Assembly: GCA_009780435.1 (NCBI GenBank)
Contig: WRAB01000006.1
Span: 1-64,000, forward strand
Length of the DNA: 64,000 nucleotides
Direction: 5' to 3'
Source: Oscillospiraceae bacterium
GTDB lineage: Bacteria > Bacillota > Clostridia > Oscillospirales > Oscillospiraceae
A program made the position numbers and the translations under genes. Below the pieces are notes generated by a model that did no database searches, had not been told where the DNA came from, and worked only from the letters and a program-made list of their open reading frames with translations. Every line of letters begins with the position of its first letter. Position 1 is the stretch's first letter. Positions 1 through 7,828 of this stretch are shown in pieces.

Positions 1-1122
1 AAAGCCGGGCCGGCTGGGATTTCCGCTCAATGCCGTTGCATTTTGCCCGTGGGGTACCGTTTGCACCAAGAGCGCTTGATTGCCATTATAGGTGCCGCCG
101 TTTAGGGCAAAGGTTACGGTATGCGGAGACAGTGGGTTCACGGTAAAGCTCACAGTAAAGACTTCTGAAATGCCGTTTGCATTGTGCACCGTTACTTCAA
201 CAGTATGCGTCCCCACCGGGAGACCCGGATTCGGCGTCACTGTAAAGCTGGCTGTGCCGCCCGGTGATAGTATGCTGGCGAGCAAATTCATGGAGAACGT
301 GAAAGCGTTGTTGTTCCCCGCCACCGTCGTCACTGTGATCGTGAGATTGCCCGTCGGTTGAGCGCCCGTACTGGTCACTATCACTGTGTGCGGCATCTGC
401 GGGTCATAGCCTAAAATCGCCGACGGAAATACGTGATCCTCTAAGGAGGCGAGGCCGTGTGACCACTGCCAGATCCACGTGTCCGCCATGTCGGGGCCGT
501 CAAACTCGTCCATAAGTTCGGCGGAGGTGAGTTCATAGCTTCCCGCCGGGGCATAGATGGTTCCGTTTCCTATATTTTGCCAGCGTCCTGTATATCCGTC
601 GCTATTTGGAACTGCTGGTAAAGCGGCGGCAGTACCGTCTATAAATGCAAACTCCTCTCCCAACGTGAGCTGGCGCAGAGCCGTGCCACTAAACATGAGG
701 GACATATTTGTCACATTACTCGTGTCCCAACCGGACAAATTAAGGCTCGTCAGGCGGATTGCGTCACGAAACATGTTGGCCATGGTTGTCACGCCGCTGG
801 TGTCGAAATGCTCCAACCCTGTTATGGTGTGTACGTTTGACAGCCCGTTAAATAAGTTTTGCAGATGTGGCCCGGCAGCAATCGGGCCGGTAAATTCAAT
901 CGTGGAAATGTCGTCACTGTGGACATGCCACGGACTCTCTGTGTGATCCCAATCAATATGTCCCGGTTCTACGATTAGCGTACCGTCGTCATATAACCGC
1001 CACGGCGCACCGCCTGGGCCGACTGTGCCGGTAATTGGAACCGCCATCGCCTGTATTGGCACCAATGTAAGCAAGATACAGAGCACAAGAACGAGACTAA
1101 GTATTCGTCTGTTCAGTTTCAT
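1..1122 (-). CDS. BspA-like secreted surface protein (partial, C-terminus beyond window)
   Basis: Reading is open from an ATG at 1122 to the window edge: 374 codons without a stop. The product starts with a signal peptide (MKLNRR, then a hydrophobic stretch ending near AMA-VP, residues 1-27). Residues about 90-150 carry two BspA/DUF285-type leucine-rich repeats with the typical FDTSGVTTMANMF and WDTSNVTNMSLMF motifs. Residues about 240-330 look like a beta-sandwich (HTVIVTSTGA, TFTVSFTVNP). The last visible part (VTFALNGGTYNGNQ) begins a Listeria-Bacteroides (Flg_new) repeat. Such proteins are exported and often cell-wall attached; they mediate adhesion in several gut and oral bacteria (family knowledge). 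A purine-rich GGAAGG lies upstream of the start. Substrate and anchoring domain cannot be seen because the gene is cut by the window. Confidence 0.8.
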   Translation of the reverse strand, partial: MKLNRRILSLVLVLCILLTLVPIQAMAVPITGTVGPGGAPWRLYDDGTLIVEPGHIDWDHTESPWHVHSDDISTIEFTGPIAAGPHLQNLFNGLSNVHTITGLEHFDTSGVTTMANMFRDAIRLTSLNLSGWDTSNVTNMSLMFSGTALRQLTLGEEFAFIDGTAAALPAVPNSDGYTGRWQNIGNGTIYAPAGSYELTSAELMDEFDGPDMADTWIWQWSHGLASLEDHVFPSAILGYDPQMPHTVIVTSTGAQPTGNLTITVTTVAGNNNAFTFSMNLLASILSPGGTASFTVTPNPGLPVGTHTVEVTVHNANGISEVFTVSFTVNPLSPHTVTFALNGGTYNGNQALLVQTVPHGQNATALSGNPSRPGF

Positions 1123-1263
1123 ATTTTTCCAAAATCCTTCCCAAATTTAATTATGTCAACAAAAATCTTGTGTATTTGCGAGTTAATAAATTGCCATAAA
1201 TATGATATCACACCAACCATAAATAAGTCTATATATTTTCAATATTGTAATATTAGAGGTCCC

Positions 1264-1521
1264 TCATTTCTCCATGGTCAACTCCTCCACAATGGCGGAG
1301 CCGATTGTGGCCAGAAGCAGGGTGATGGTGCTCAAAGCCATCAGCTCCCGGGCGGCTTTGTAGATTTCAAATCCGGCGAGGGTCGGTCCACCGCTTGCGA
1401 TGAACAGGGCGAGGGCGCAGAGGATCATGGTGCAGGTGAGCAGGAGCGCGCCCCGGAGCAGGGCATATGTAATATCCGTCATCTGATTTAAGCGGGCGAT
1501 GACGCGGCGCAGTTTTGTCAT
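1264..1521 (-). CDS. Small two-helix membrane protein, unknown function
   Basis: An 85-residue protein with two hydrophobic segments (about residues 22-42 and 60-80) and a basic N-terminus, so probably a small integral membrane protein. Support for a real gene: a good Shine-Dalgarno (GGAGGT) 4 bases before the ATG at 1521, and a free intergenic setting with no overlapping better candidate. It is divergent from nrdR. I do not recognise a family; the sequence shows no catalytic motif. Confidence 0.6.
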   Translation of the reverse strand: MTKLRRVIARLNQMTDITYALLRGALLLTCTMILCALALFIASGGPTLAGFEIYKAARELMALSTITLLLATIGSAIVEELTMEK

Positions 1522-1632
1522 ACAGACCTCCGTTTAATTTTATGCAAACCATTATAGCGGTTCGGTTTGCCGAACACAACCCAAAATGGATGGAAAATAA
1601 TCCAGATGTTGGCGTTTTGAGCGCAAAAATCC

Positions 1633-1662
1633 TTGTTGTATAGGCATATGTTGTGATATAAT
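1633..1662 (+). promoter_or_regulatory. Sigma-A promoter of nrdR (extended -10)
   Basis: A -35 TTGTTG (1633-1638) and a perfect -10 TATAAT (1657-1662) are 18 bases apart, and a TGA precedes the -10 as in extended -10 promoters. Expected start is near 1669, about 75 bases before the chosen nrdR start. Confidence 0.65.
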
Positions 1663-1745
1663 ACCAAGTATCTTATTTCCGGCCAAGCCGGAGTGGAACA
1701 CAGCATATAGTTCGAGACTACATGAGAAAGGCAGGGCGGCGGGCC

Positions 1746-2207
1746 ATGAAATGTCCATTCTGTGCGTTTGCTGAGAGCAAAGTCATCGATTCCAGGTCTT
1801 CAGAAGAGGGGGCCACCATCCGCAGACGGCGGGAGTGTCTGAATTTGGACTGCAAAAATCGGTTCACTACCTACGAGCGCAAGGAGGACATGCCTCTAGT
1901 TGTCATCAAGCGTGACAGGAGCCGGGAGACCTTTGACAAGGCGAAGCTGATTACCGGTCTCGTGCGGGCCTGTCAGAAACGGCCTGTTCCGTTGGCGGAG
2001 CTTGAGAAAATTGCCACCGACATCGAACTGGAACTCCAGAATCGGATGGAGCGGGAGGTCAGTGCCGTCAAGGTAGGCGAGATGGTCATGGTCAGGCTCA
2101 AAGACATAGACGAGGTGGCCTATGTCCGCTTTGCCTCTGTGTATCGCCAGTTTACCGACATCGGCACCTTTATGGAAGAGGTAAACAAGCTAATTAAAGA
2201 GAGATAG
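1746..2207 (+). CDS. nrdR: Transcriptional repressor NrdR
   Basis: NrdR represses ribonucleotide reductase genes, sensing ATP/dATP through an ATP-cone domain (family knowledge). The 153-residue product has the N-terminal zinc ribbon (MKCPFC, residues 1-6, then the RRRREC block), followed by FTTYER and an ATP cone at about 46-136. I start it at 1746 because the family begins MxCPFC; an ATG at 1722 would add eight residues and has no ribosome site. Oddity: the second zinc knuckle is C31-LNLD-C36, four residues between cysteines where the family normally has two (C31 and C34 in E. coli). It is monocistronic here and convergent with the DUF421 gene. Confidence 0.92.
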   Translation: MKCPFCAFAESKVIDSRSSEEGATIRRRRECLNLDCKNRFTTYERKEDMPLVVIKRDRSRETFDKAKLITGLVRACQKRPVPLAELEKIATDIELELQNRMEREVSAVKVGEMVMVRLKDIDEVAYVRFASVYRQFTDIGTFMEEVNKLIKER

Positions 2208-2233
2208 GCCTCCGGCCTGGCGGAAAGCGGGCT

Positions 2234-2905
2234 TTATGTCTTGGTGGCAAAATAGATATTGCGTTTTTCGTCTACTGTGAGGATGAAGACCTGTTCGTAG
2301 TTTGGCACGCCTCGGCGCTTGAGCTCTTTCTCCAACCAGCGCTGATCCAGGCCCAAAAGGTGCAGATTTTTCTCCAACAGCCGCCCGTCGTTGATGACCA
2401 GGACGGGCAACCCCTTATCGTCCTCCGACAACTGGTGGGCGGCGTGAGTGGCGGGGCTGTGGGCGGCGTAGGGGATGGCGCTCATTGTGCCGTTGACCTC
2501 CAATACCACGTATTTGAGGGTGCTGAAATCCGTGTGGCCCTGGATACGCAATTTCTCGCTCAACTCCGTGACAGTCAGGCGATTTTTCCGCATCTCCCTC
2601 TGCATGATCTGACCGTTGTGGAGGAGGATGCTGGGCTTGCCGATGATGAACGAGCGGAGCCGCACACTTTTCATACAGAAAAAGGCGATCCCCAACTCGC
2701 AGACTAAGAGTACGGTCACGGGGAGTATGCCATCCAAGAGGCTGCGTTCCGGGTTGGCCACGGGTATCACCGCAAATTCCGACACCATAATGGCCACCAC
2801 CAGCTCACTGAGCTCCAGTTGGCCCAGTTGCCGCTTTCCCAGCAGGCGCATGGTGACGAGAACGGTGAGAAACATAATAGTGGTGCGATATATGAGTACA
2901 AGCAT
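2234..2905 (-). CDS. DUF421 (YetF-family) membrane protein
   Basis: The product matches the DUF421 family: two or three N-terminal membrane helices (starting MLVLIYRTTIMF), the hallmark RLLGKRQLGQLELSELVV block, then a soluble C-terminal alpha/beta domain (about residues 90-220) with GKPSILLHNGQI and a late RGV motif. Members occur in spore-forming Firmicutes and some affect spore or membrane properties, but a defined activity is not established. I chose ATG 2905 because AGGAG lies 10 bases upstream; an in-frame ATG at 2953 has no ribosome site. It is divergent from guaA (about 60 bases between starts). Confidence 0.85.
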   Translation of the reverse strand: MLVLIYRTTIMFLTVLVTMRLLGKRQLGQLELSELVVAIMVSEFAVIPVANPERSLLDGILPVTVLLVCELGIAFFCMKSVRLRSFIIGKPSILLHNGQIMQREMRKNRLTVTELSEKLRIQGHTDFSTLKYVVLEVNGTMSAIPYAAHSPATHAAHQLSEDDKGLPVLVINDGRLLEKNLHLLGLDQRWLEKELKRRGVPNYEQVFILTVDEKRNIYFATKT

Positions 2906-2966
2906 AGGACGAAAGCTCCTGTGTGTAAAATGATCCATACTATCCTGTCCCATTTGGAGGTAACTT

Positions 2967-4214
2967 ATGAATGAGTTGATCTTAGTCCTGGATTTTGACG
3001 GTCAATCCGGCCGCGCCATTGCCCGCAAGGTGCGGGATCTCGGCGTCTACTGTGAGGTGCTGCCCCATACGGCTGAGATCCAGCGGATTCGGGAAAAGGC
3101 GCCTCGGGGGATTATATTGACTTGTCCCTCTGGCGGCGTTTGCGATGTTCCAGAGGTTTTGCAATTGGGCGTACCGGTTGTGGAGGTATCTTCTAATGCT
3201 GCGGTAAGCAGAGAAGAGGGATTGAAAGATTTCCTCTACAACACCTGCGCTTGCCGCGGGGATTGGAAAATGGGAGACTACGCAGCGCGGACTGTTCAAG
3301 TTTTAAAAGAGAAGATTGGGGACAAGAAAGTTCTCTGCGCCCTCTCCGGCGGCGTGGACAGTACCGTGGCGGCGGTTATGGTGCATCAGGCCGTGGGGAG
3401 GCAGCTCACCTGTATCTTTGTAGATCACGGACTCCTGCGGAAGAACGAGGCCGCCAGCGTGGAACAGATGTGCCGGGAGACCTTTGATATCAACCTCATC
3501 CGTGTAGACGCCGCCCACCGATTTTTGGGCAGACTGGCCGGAGTAGATGATCCGGAGCAAAAGCGAAAAATCATCGGCGAGGAATTTATCCGTGTCTTTG
3601 AGGACGAGGCGAAAAAAATCGGCACAGTTGACTTTTTGGTCCAGGGGACCATTTATCCCGATATCATCGAGAGCGGCACCGACGGCTCCGCCGTGATCAA
3701 AAGCCACCACAACGTGGGCGGCCTGCCCGATGTGGTGGACTTTAAAGAGATTGTAGAGCCCCTGCGGCTCCTGTTCAAAGACGAGGTGCGTCAGGTGGGC
3801 TTAGAATTGGGTATCCCGGCGGAGCTGGTCTGGCGGCAGCCCTTCCCCGGCCCCGGTCTAGGCGTCCGGGTCATCGGCGCAATCACCCGGGACAAGCTGG
3901 ATATTCTGCGGGAGGCCGACGCCATTTTCCGAGAGGAGATCAACGCTACCGGATTGGACAGGGAGCTGGGCCAATACTTCGCCGTTTTAACGAACATCCG
4001 CTCCGTAGGCGTCCGAGACGGGGCGCGCACCTACGATTACACCGTCGGTCTCCGTGCCGTCAAGACCAGCGATTTCATGTCGGCTGAGTTTGCCAGGATT
4101 CCATACGAGGTGCTGGAGAAAGTGTCCGGGCGGATCGTCCACGAGGTGGATCACGTAAACCGGGTGGTCTACGACGTGACGCCCAAACCGCCGGCGACTA
4201 TAGAATTTGAGTGA
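2967..4214 (+). CDS. guaA: GMP synthase with a truncated, catalytically empty glutamine amidotransferase domain
   Basis: GuaA converts XMP, ATP and an amino donor to GMP. The 415-residue product has a complete ATP pyrophosphatase domain (P-loop SGGVDS at 127-132, then FVDHGLLR and [10 protein letters not shown]) and a complete C-terminal dimerisation domain ending in KPPATIEFE. The N-terminal glutaminase domain is only about 100 residues instead of about 190: the first strands ([22 protein letters not shown]) and the final [14 protein letters not shown] are kept, but the middle is absent, with no GxCYGMQ nucleophile-cysteine motif and no catalytic His-Glu pair. Usual length is about 510. The reading frame is intact across the junction (residues 70-90), so this looks like an in-frame loss, not a frameshift. 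GGAGG precedes the ATG. An ammonia-dependent enzyme is inferred. Confidence 0.93.
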   Translation: MNELILVLDFDGQSGRAIARKVRDLGVYCEVLPHTAEIQRIREKAPRGIILTCPSGGVCDVPEVLQLGVPVVEVSSNAAVSREEGLKDFLYNTCACRGDWKMGDYAARTVQVLKEKIGDKKVLCALSGGVDSTVAAVMVHQAVGRQLTCIFVDHGLLRKNEAASVEQMCRETFDINLIRVDAAHRFLGRLAGVDDPEQKRKIIGEEFIRVFEDEAKKIGTVDFLVQGTIYPDIIESGTDGSAVIKSHHNVGGLPDVVDFKEIVEPLRLLFKDEVRQVGLELGIPAELVWRQPFPGPGLGVRVIGAITRDKLDILREADAIFREEINATGLDRELGQYFAVLTNIRSVGVRDGARTYDYTVGLRAVKTSDFMSAEFARIPYEVLEKVSGRIVHEVDHVNRVVYDVTPKPPATIEFE

Positions 4215-4223
4215 CGATGCAAG

Positions 4224-4267
4224 ACCCCGGAGCCATTGAAAATACAAAGGCTCTGGGGTTAGTTTTT
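4224..4267 (+). terminator. Intrinsic terminator of guaA
   Basis: An 11-bp stem (ACCCCGGAGCC, 4224-4234, with GGCTCTGGGGT, 4249-4259; one G-T pair) is followed by AGTTTTT, ten bases after the guaA stop. Confidence 0.8.
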
Positions 4268-4290
4268 ACATGACCGAGAATATTTAGGCA

Positions 4291-4319
4291 TTGACAGTTC
4301 AATAACTTTAAAGTATAAT
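4291..4319 (+). promoter_or_regulatory. Consensus sigma-A promoter of the toxin-antitoxin operon
   Basis: Perfect TTGACA (4291-4296), 17-base spacer, perfect TATAAT (4314-4319). It immediately precedes the toxin start, so the message has a leader of only about 20 bases. Full consensus suggests strong transcription held back by the operon's own antitoxin. Confidence 0.85.
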
Positions 4320-4344
4320 ATGGTTGATAGAGGGGATGCTATAC

Positions 4345-4707
4345 ATGTACAAGATTCGATTCTACAAAGATAAGCGCGGCAAAAGACCTGTAGCTGATTA
4401 CATTAGGGAATTGGCTGGCAAGAAAGACAAGGACAGCCGCATTAAGCTTGCCAAGATAAACGACTATTTTCAAGCCCTGCAAGAGGGTGGTACGCATATA
4501 GGAGAGCCTTACGTGAAACATCTTGACGGAGAGGTGTGGGAACTTAGACCGATTAGAGATAGAATATTATTTGCAGTATGGGACGGCGAAAGTTTTTTGG
4601 TTCTCCATCATTTTATGAAAAAGACGCAGAAAACACCGCCGCATGAGATAGAACAAGCCAAGCGTAACCTTGCAGACTGGAAAGAAAGGGGTGCTAACAA
4701 TGAATAA
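4345..4707 (+). CDS. RelE/HigB-type toxin (phage-derived Gp49-like family)
   Basis: The 120-residue product begins MYKIRFYKDKRG and carries the Gp49-like/HigB pattern: a KxxLxDxxWELRP-like core (KHLDGEVWELRPIRDRILFAVW, about residues 57-78) and LHHFMKKTQKTP near 85-97, typical of ribosome-dependent mRNA interferases. The start at 4345 has AGAGGGG nine bases upstream. It is the first gene of a two-gene operon, toxin before antitoxin as in higBA, and overlaps the antitoxin by 8 bases. The C-terminus (IEQAKRNLADWKERG) closely resembles the N-terminus of the next protein. Cleavage activity is inferred from the family. Confidence 0.85.
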   Translation: MYKIRFYKDKRGKRPVADYIRELAGKKDKDSRIKLAKINDYFQALQEGGTHIGEPYVKHLDGEVWELRPIRDRILFAVWDGESFLVLHHFMKKTQKTPPHEIEQAKRNLADWKERGANNE

Positions 4708-5053
4708 ACAGTATGAGCAAGAATTAGAGCAAGCGAAGGTAAATTTGACCGATGTTAGAGAGCGCGGCGAAGACGCCCTTGGCGAGACATGGGACGAATT
4801 AAGGCAAGAAATTTTCACGCCGGAGGAAATTGCCGCAAGTGACTTGCGTGTAGCTATGATGATTGAGATTGCACACGCGAGAAAAGAGCGCGGCATATCT
4901 CAAAAGAGACTTGAAGAAATTAGCGGCGTTAGACAGCCAATCATAGCACGCATGGAAAAGGGGTACACAAGCCCGCAAATTGATACCGTTTTAAAAGTAT
5001 TGGCTCCACTCGGAAAGACCTTGTATATAGGTGACTTGCCAAAAACAAGGTAA
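4700..5053 (+). CDS. XRE-family antitoxin (HigA-like)
   Basis: A 117-residue protein with an N-terminal helical region and a C-terminal helix-turn-helix of the Cro/CI type (about residues 50-105: HARKERGISQKRLEEISG, then VRQPIIARMEKGYTSP). It overlaps the toxin stop and has AAAGGGG before its ATG, so translation is coupled. Role by family: neutralises the toxin and represses the shared promoter. Oddity: residues 7-22 (ELEQAKVNLTDVRERG) repeat the last helix of the toxin almost residue for residue. Confidence 0.85.
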   Translation: MNKQYEQELEQAKVNLTDVRERGEDALGETWDELRQEIFTPEEIAASDLRVAMMIEIAHARKERGISQKRLEEISGVRQPIIARMEKGYTSPQIDTVLKVLAPLGKTLYIGDLPKTR

Positions 5054-5075
5054 GAAACGGGGAGAGAGAAGGGCG

Positions 5076-5150
5076 GTAAAAGAGGGGCGGACACGGCCTT
5101 TTGCGAAATTTATGCAAGAGTTTGAGCGGGAGATTGCCGGTGATGCATAG
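5076..5150 (+). pseudogene. Possible remnant of a gene 3' end
   Basis: After the antitoxin a short reading frame encodes VKEGRTRPFAKFMQEFEREI and stops at TAG 5148-5150. It has codon-like composition and a protein-like tail but no start or body of its own, so it may be the last piece of a gene deleted when the island formed. Weak evidence; it could be chance. Confidence 0.25.
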
Positions 5151-5259
5151 GGCAAAAGCAATCTATGTGGAGCGGGTTTTATATGGCCGCCGGGATTGGG
5201 TTTGTATTTTGTAGTTTTTGGTTTTGATTTGTTGGGACAGTTAGGTAGGGGATAATTTT

Positions 5260-6807
5260 ATGCAAGAGATTATTTATAAAATAATTATAGGAGCATTTTG
5301 ATTAGCAATTGGTGTAGTTCATAGAATCGTTTTAGTGTACACTAGAAAGATTAAAAAGAAAATAAAGGGAATATTGGAAAAATATAATATTAGGAATATT
5401 CTTATATACTGCGTTGTAATTGGAGCTTATTTTTTAAGTATCTGGCTAAATGAAAATAACTTAGGTATCAATTTGGAAATTGAAGTTTCCTTAACCTTAG
5501 CATTATTGAGTGCGTATACAATTTTATACAGTTTTTTATATTCAGAGCTCAATAAAGATGAGAAAAAATATTATTGGGGAGTTGATATTGTCCGGTTTCA
5601 ATTATCGGATTATTTGAGTATGCAATTGCTTTTTAATAAAAGTTTTCAATTTGGACTTGTTTTTGTGTTTCTATTTCCATTCATCCAAAGTTTAGTGCAG
5701 GGAACTATTTATCACACTCCAATTCTAAATAGTAATATTGATTTTTATGGAGTTCAAACTGCTTGGGCTATTCTGTTTTTATTTTTTACTTTTATTTTAA
5801 TATCCTCTTTGATTGTAAGGGTTCGCCTTGTCAATCGCCGCAACTTTACAGAAACTGATCAGCGGAGGATAAAGGATTTTGTTAGAGAAGAGTCAGAAAG
5901 GCTCTTTAAAGAAGATATTGATAATGAGGGAATTTACTGTGAGTTTCCCAAAGATATAAAAGAACGCTTAAATATAAATATAGAACAATCCACTGAAATG
6001 ATATTGGAGGGTTTAATTCCTCTTATTAGAGGGTACTCAAAAGACCTTGAAAGTTTAAACAGAAATACTGAGAAATTGAATGAATTGAAAAATAAAAGTG
6101 CGAACACTGAGAAGAAAGGGAAGAGAATATTAAAATATATATGTATATTTTTGTCATTTTTATATAAAACAATTTCTTTGATTTATTATACAGCCAAAAG
6201 CAGGTTTTTCAAAAAAGAGTACAGCTGTTTTTTCTTTAAAAAACAGCGTGAGTTTTTTGAAAAAGATTCATGGGAAAAAATTGTGTGGAAAAAAGAATTA
6301 GCCTTTAAACGTGTATATTTAGAATTAGTAAAAGTTTTAGAATTGCTTAAAGGTGAGAAGAAATGGTTTCGTTTGTTAGATCTGAAGAATGAGATATTGT
6401 CAGCGCATCATAAAATTTATTGGTATCAGTCTACAGATACATTTCGGCTTGATAGAAAAAAAGATTTAGAGCATTATTTTTTCACTCCTAAATTGTTTTG
6501 GGAATCAATTGCGGATTGGACAAGTTTATTGAGAGTGGAGGAATTTATAGGTGATTCTTTAAAGGCTACTCACATTGAGAAAGACGGATATTTATTTGGG
6601 GAATTTTTTTATAACTACATGAAAAAATGGTTTGAGTTTGAAAAAGATATAAAAAACAAGAGAGCACCATTCAGATTTTCAGATTTCGATGAAAAAGAGA
6701 AAGAAGAAATTCGTTGTTCATTAATAGGCCTAAAAGAGCCAGAAGAGTTGATGTCAAAGTTTAAAAAATATATAGAAATGGAAGATATAAAAGACGAGCA
6801 TGAGTAA
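5260..6807 (+). pseudogene. AT-rich membrane protein gene interrupted by an in-frame TGA
   Basis: The long open frame (5335-6807, 490 codons from a GTG) has no ribosome site at its 5' end. In the same frame, an ATG at 5260 has AGGGG eight bases upstream and reads 13 codons to a TGA at 5299-5301, after which the frame continues open to 6807. The simplest reading is one gene starting at 5260 with a nonsense codon at position 14. The body has about four membrane segments in its first 165 residues, a charged helical part (residues about 165-260), another hydrophobic stretch near 265-287, and a Lys/Glu-rich C-terminal half. Base composition is strikingly AT-rich compared with flanking genes, indicating transfer. 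I do not recognise the family. It may still be expressed by reinitiation, so 'pseudogene' is provisional. Confidence 0.6.
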
Positions 6808-6865
6808 TGAAAAATTCGCCCCAGTTAAGGCTACAAGATAAAAAGAGAAGCAACAGGAGCACCCA

Positions 6866-7825
6866 ATGACCTTCCTCAAATCTATCGACCCGAAAAAAGC
6901 CGCCTCTTGGGTGGGCGCCGTTTTGATGGCGGCCTCCCTTTTCTTTATCGTGCGGCAAATCATGTCCATGTGGCAGGATATAGACCTTTCGATCTTGGCC
7001 GACGCCTGGGTGCTCACCGCTCTGCTGGGGTTGGTACTGGTCGAGGGCAGTGCAATCATTTTAGCGTCTATCAACTATCGCATCTTAATCAAGAATGTCT
7101 CCGGCATCACCGTGGAGCGGCCCCTGGCCACCGTGGTGTATATGGTCTCCAACCTGTACAAATACATCCCCAGCGGGGTCATGTTCGTCCTGGGGCGCAA
7201 CCGGATGGCGCTTGAAACCCAGGGGTTAAGCCACGGGAAAGTGCTCCTGGCCACGGTATTAGAGGGCGTGTTTGCCGCGGTTGCGGCGCTGATTCTCTCC
7301 GGGGTCTTGATATTTGACTATGTCATCTATTATTTCTATCAACTGGATATCTGGCCCATGGTGGGCCTGGCCCTGGGCATAGCGGCGCTGATCGTGCTCC
7401 CAGTTCTGTACCTGTTCCGCAGGCGTATACAGGCGTATTTTAGCACCCTCAAAACGGACACGGAAGTCCTCCGGCCCACAGTGCTCCTCAAACGTCTGGC
7501 CTTCGGCGCCGTGCCAATGGGGCTGTCGACGATTAGCTTTACGGTCACTCTGACCCTTTTGGGCCAGCCCATGACGCTTGGGCTGGGAATCACCGTCATG
7601 GGGTTATTCATATTGTCCTGGCTGGCCGGATTTTTGGCCCCCGGCGTCCCCAGCGGCATCGGCGTCCGGGAAGCGGTGTTGCTCATGTTTCTGGCGGGAA
7701 CGCTCAATGAGGGGATTCTACTGTCAGCCGTTATCCTGCACCGGGTATTGACAGTGGTGGGAGATGTGATGGCCTATGGGGCGGTGTTGGGGTATGCCAG
7801 AATGAAAAAATCGGCGGAGGGATGA
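6866..7825 (+). CDS. YbhN/MprF-type flippase-like membrane protein (UPF0104)
   Basis: A 319-residue protein with about eight membrane segments and the signature of the lysylphosphatidylglycerol-synthase transmembrane family: NLYKYIPSGVMFVLGRNRMA (about 94-113) and GFLAPGVPSGIGVREAVLL (about 252-270). Family members flip or synthesise modified lipids, or transport polyprenyl-linked substrates; the aminoacyl-transferase domain of MprF is absent here. AGGAG lies seven bases before the ATG. It is followed after 3 bases by the helicase gene, suggesting co-transcription. Substrate unknown. Confidence 0.82.
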   Translation: MTFLKSIDPKKAASWVGAVLMAASLFFIVRQIMSMWQDIDLSILADAWVLTALLGLVLVEGSAIILASINYRILIKNVSGITVERPLATVVYMVSNLYKYIPSGVMFVLGRNRMALETQGLSHGKVLLATVLEGVFAAVAALILSGVLIFDYVIYYFYQLDIWPMVGLALGIAALIVLPVLYLFRRRIQAYFSTLKTDTEVLRPTVLLKRLAFGAVPMGLSTISFTVTLTLLGQPMTLGLGITVMGLFILSWLAGFLAPGVPSGIGVREAVLLMFLAGTLNEGILLSAVILHRVLTVVGDVMAYGAVLGYARMKKSAEG

Positions 7826-7828
7826 GTT

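Noticed and set aside
2967-3300. Frameshift or sequencing error in guaA
   Set aside because: The frame is intact across the junction and both ends of the domain are recognisable, so an in-frame deletion fits better.
5299-5301. Selenocysteine codon
   Set aside because: No SECIS-like stem is visible after the TGA and the protein has no redox motif around it.
5335-6807. Calling this as an intact gene from GTG 5335
   Set aside because: No ribosome site at the GTG, while an in-frame ATG with a good site lies upstream of a TGA; a broken gene is the better reading.
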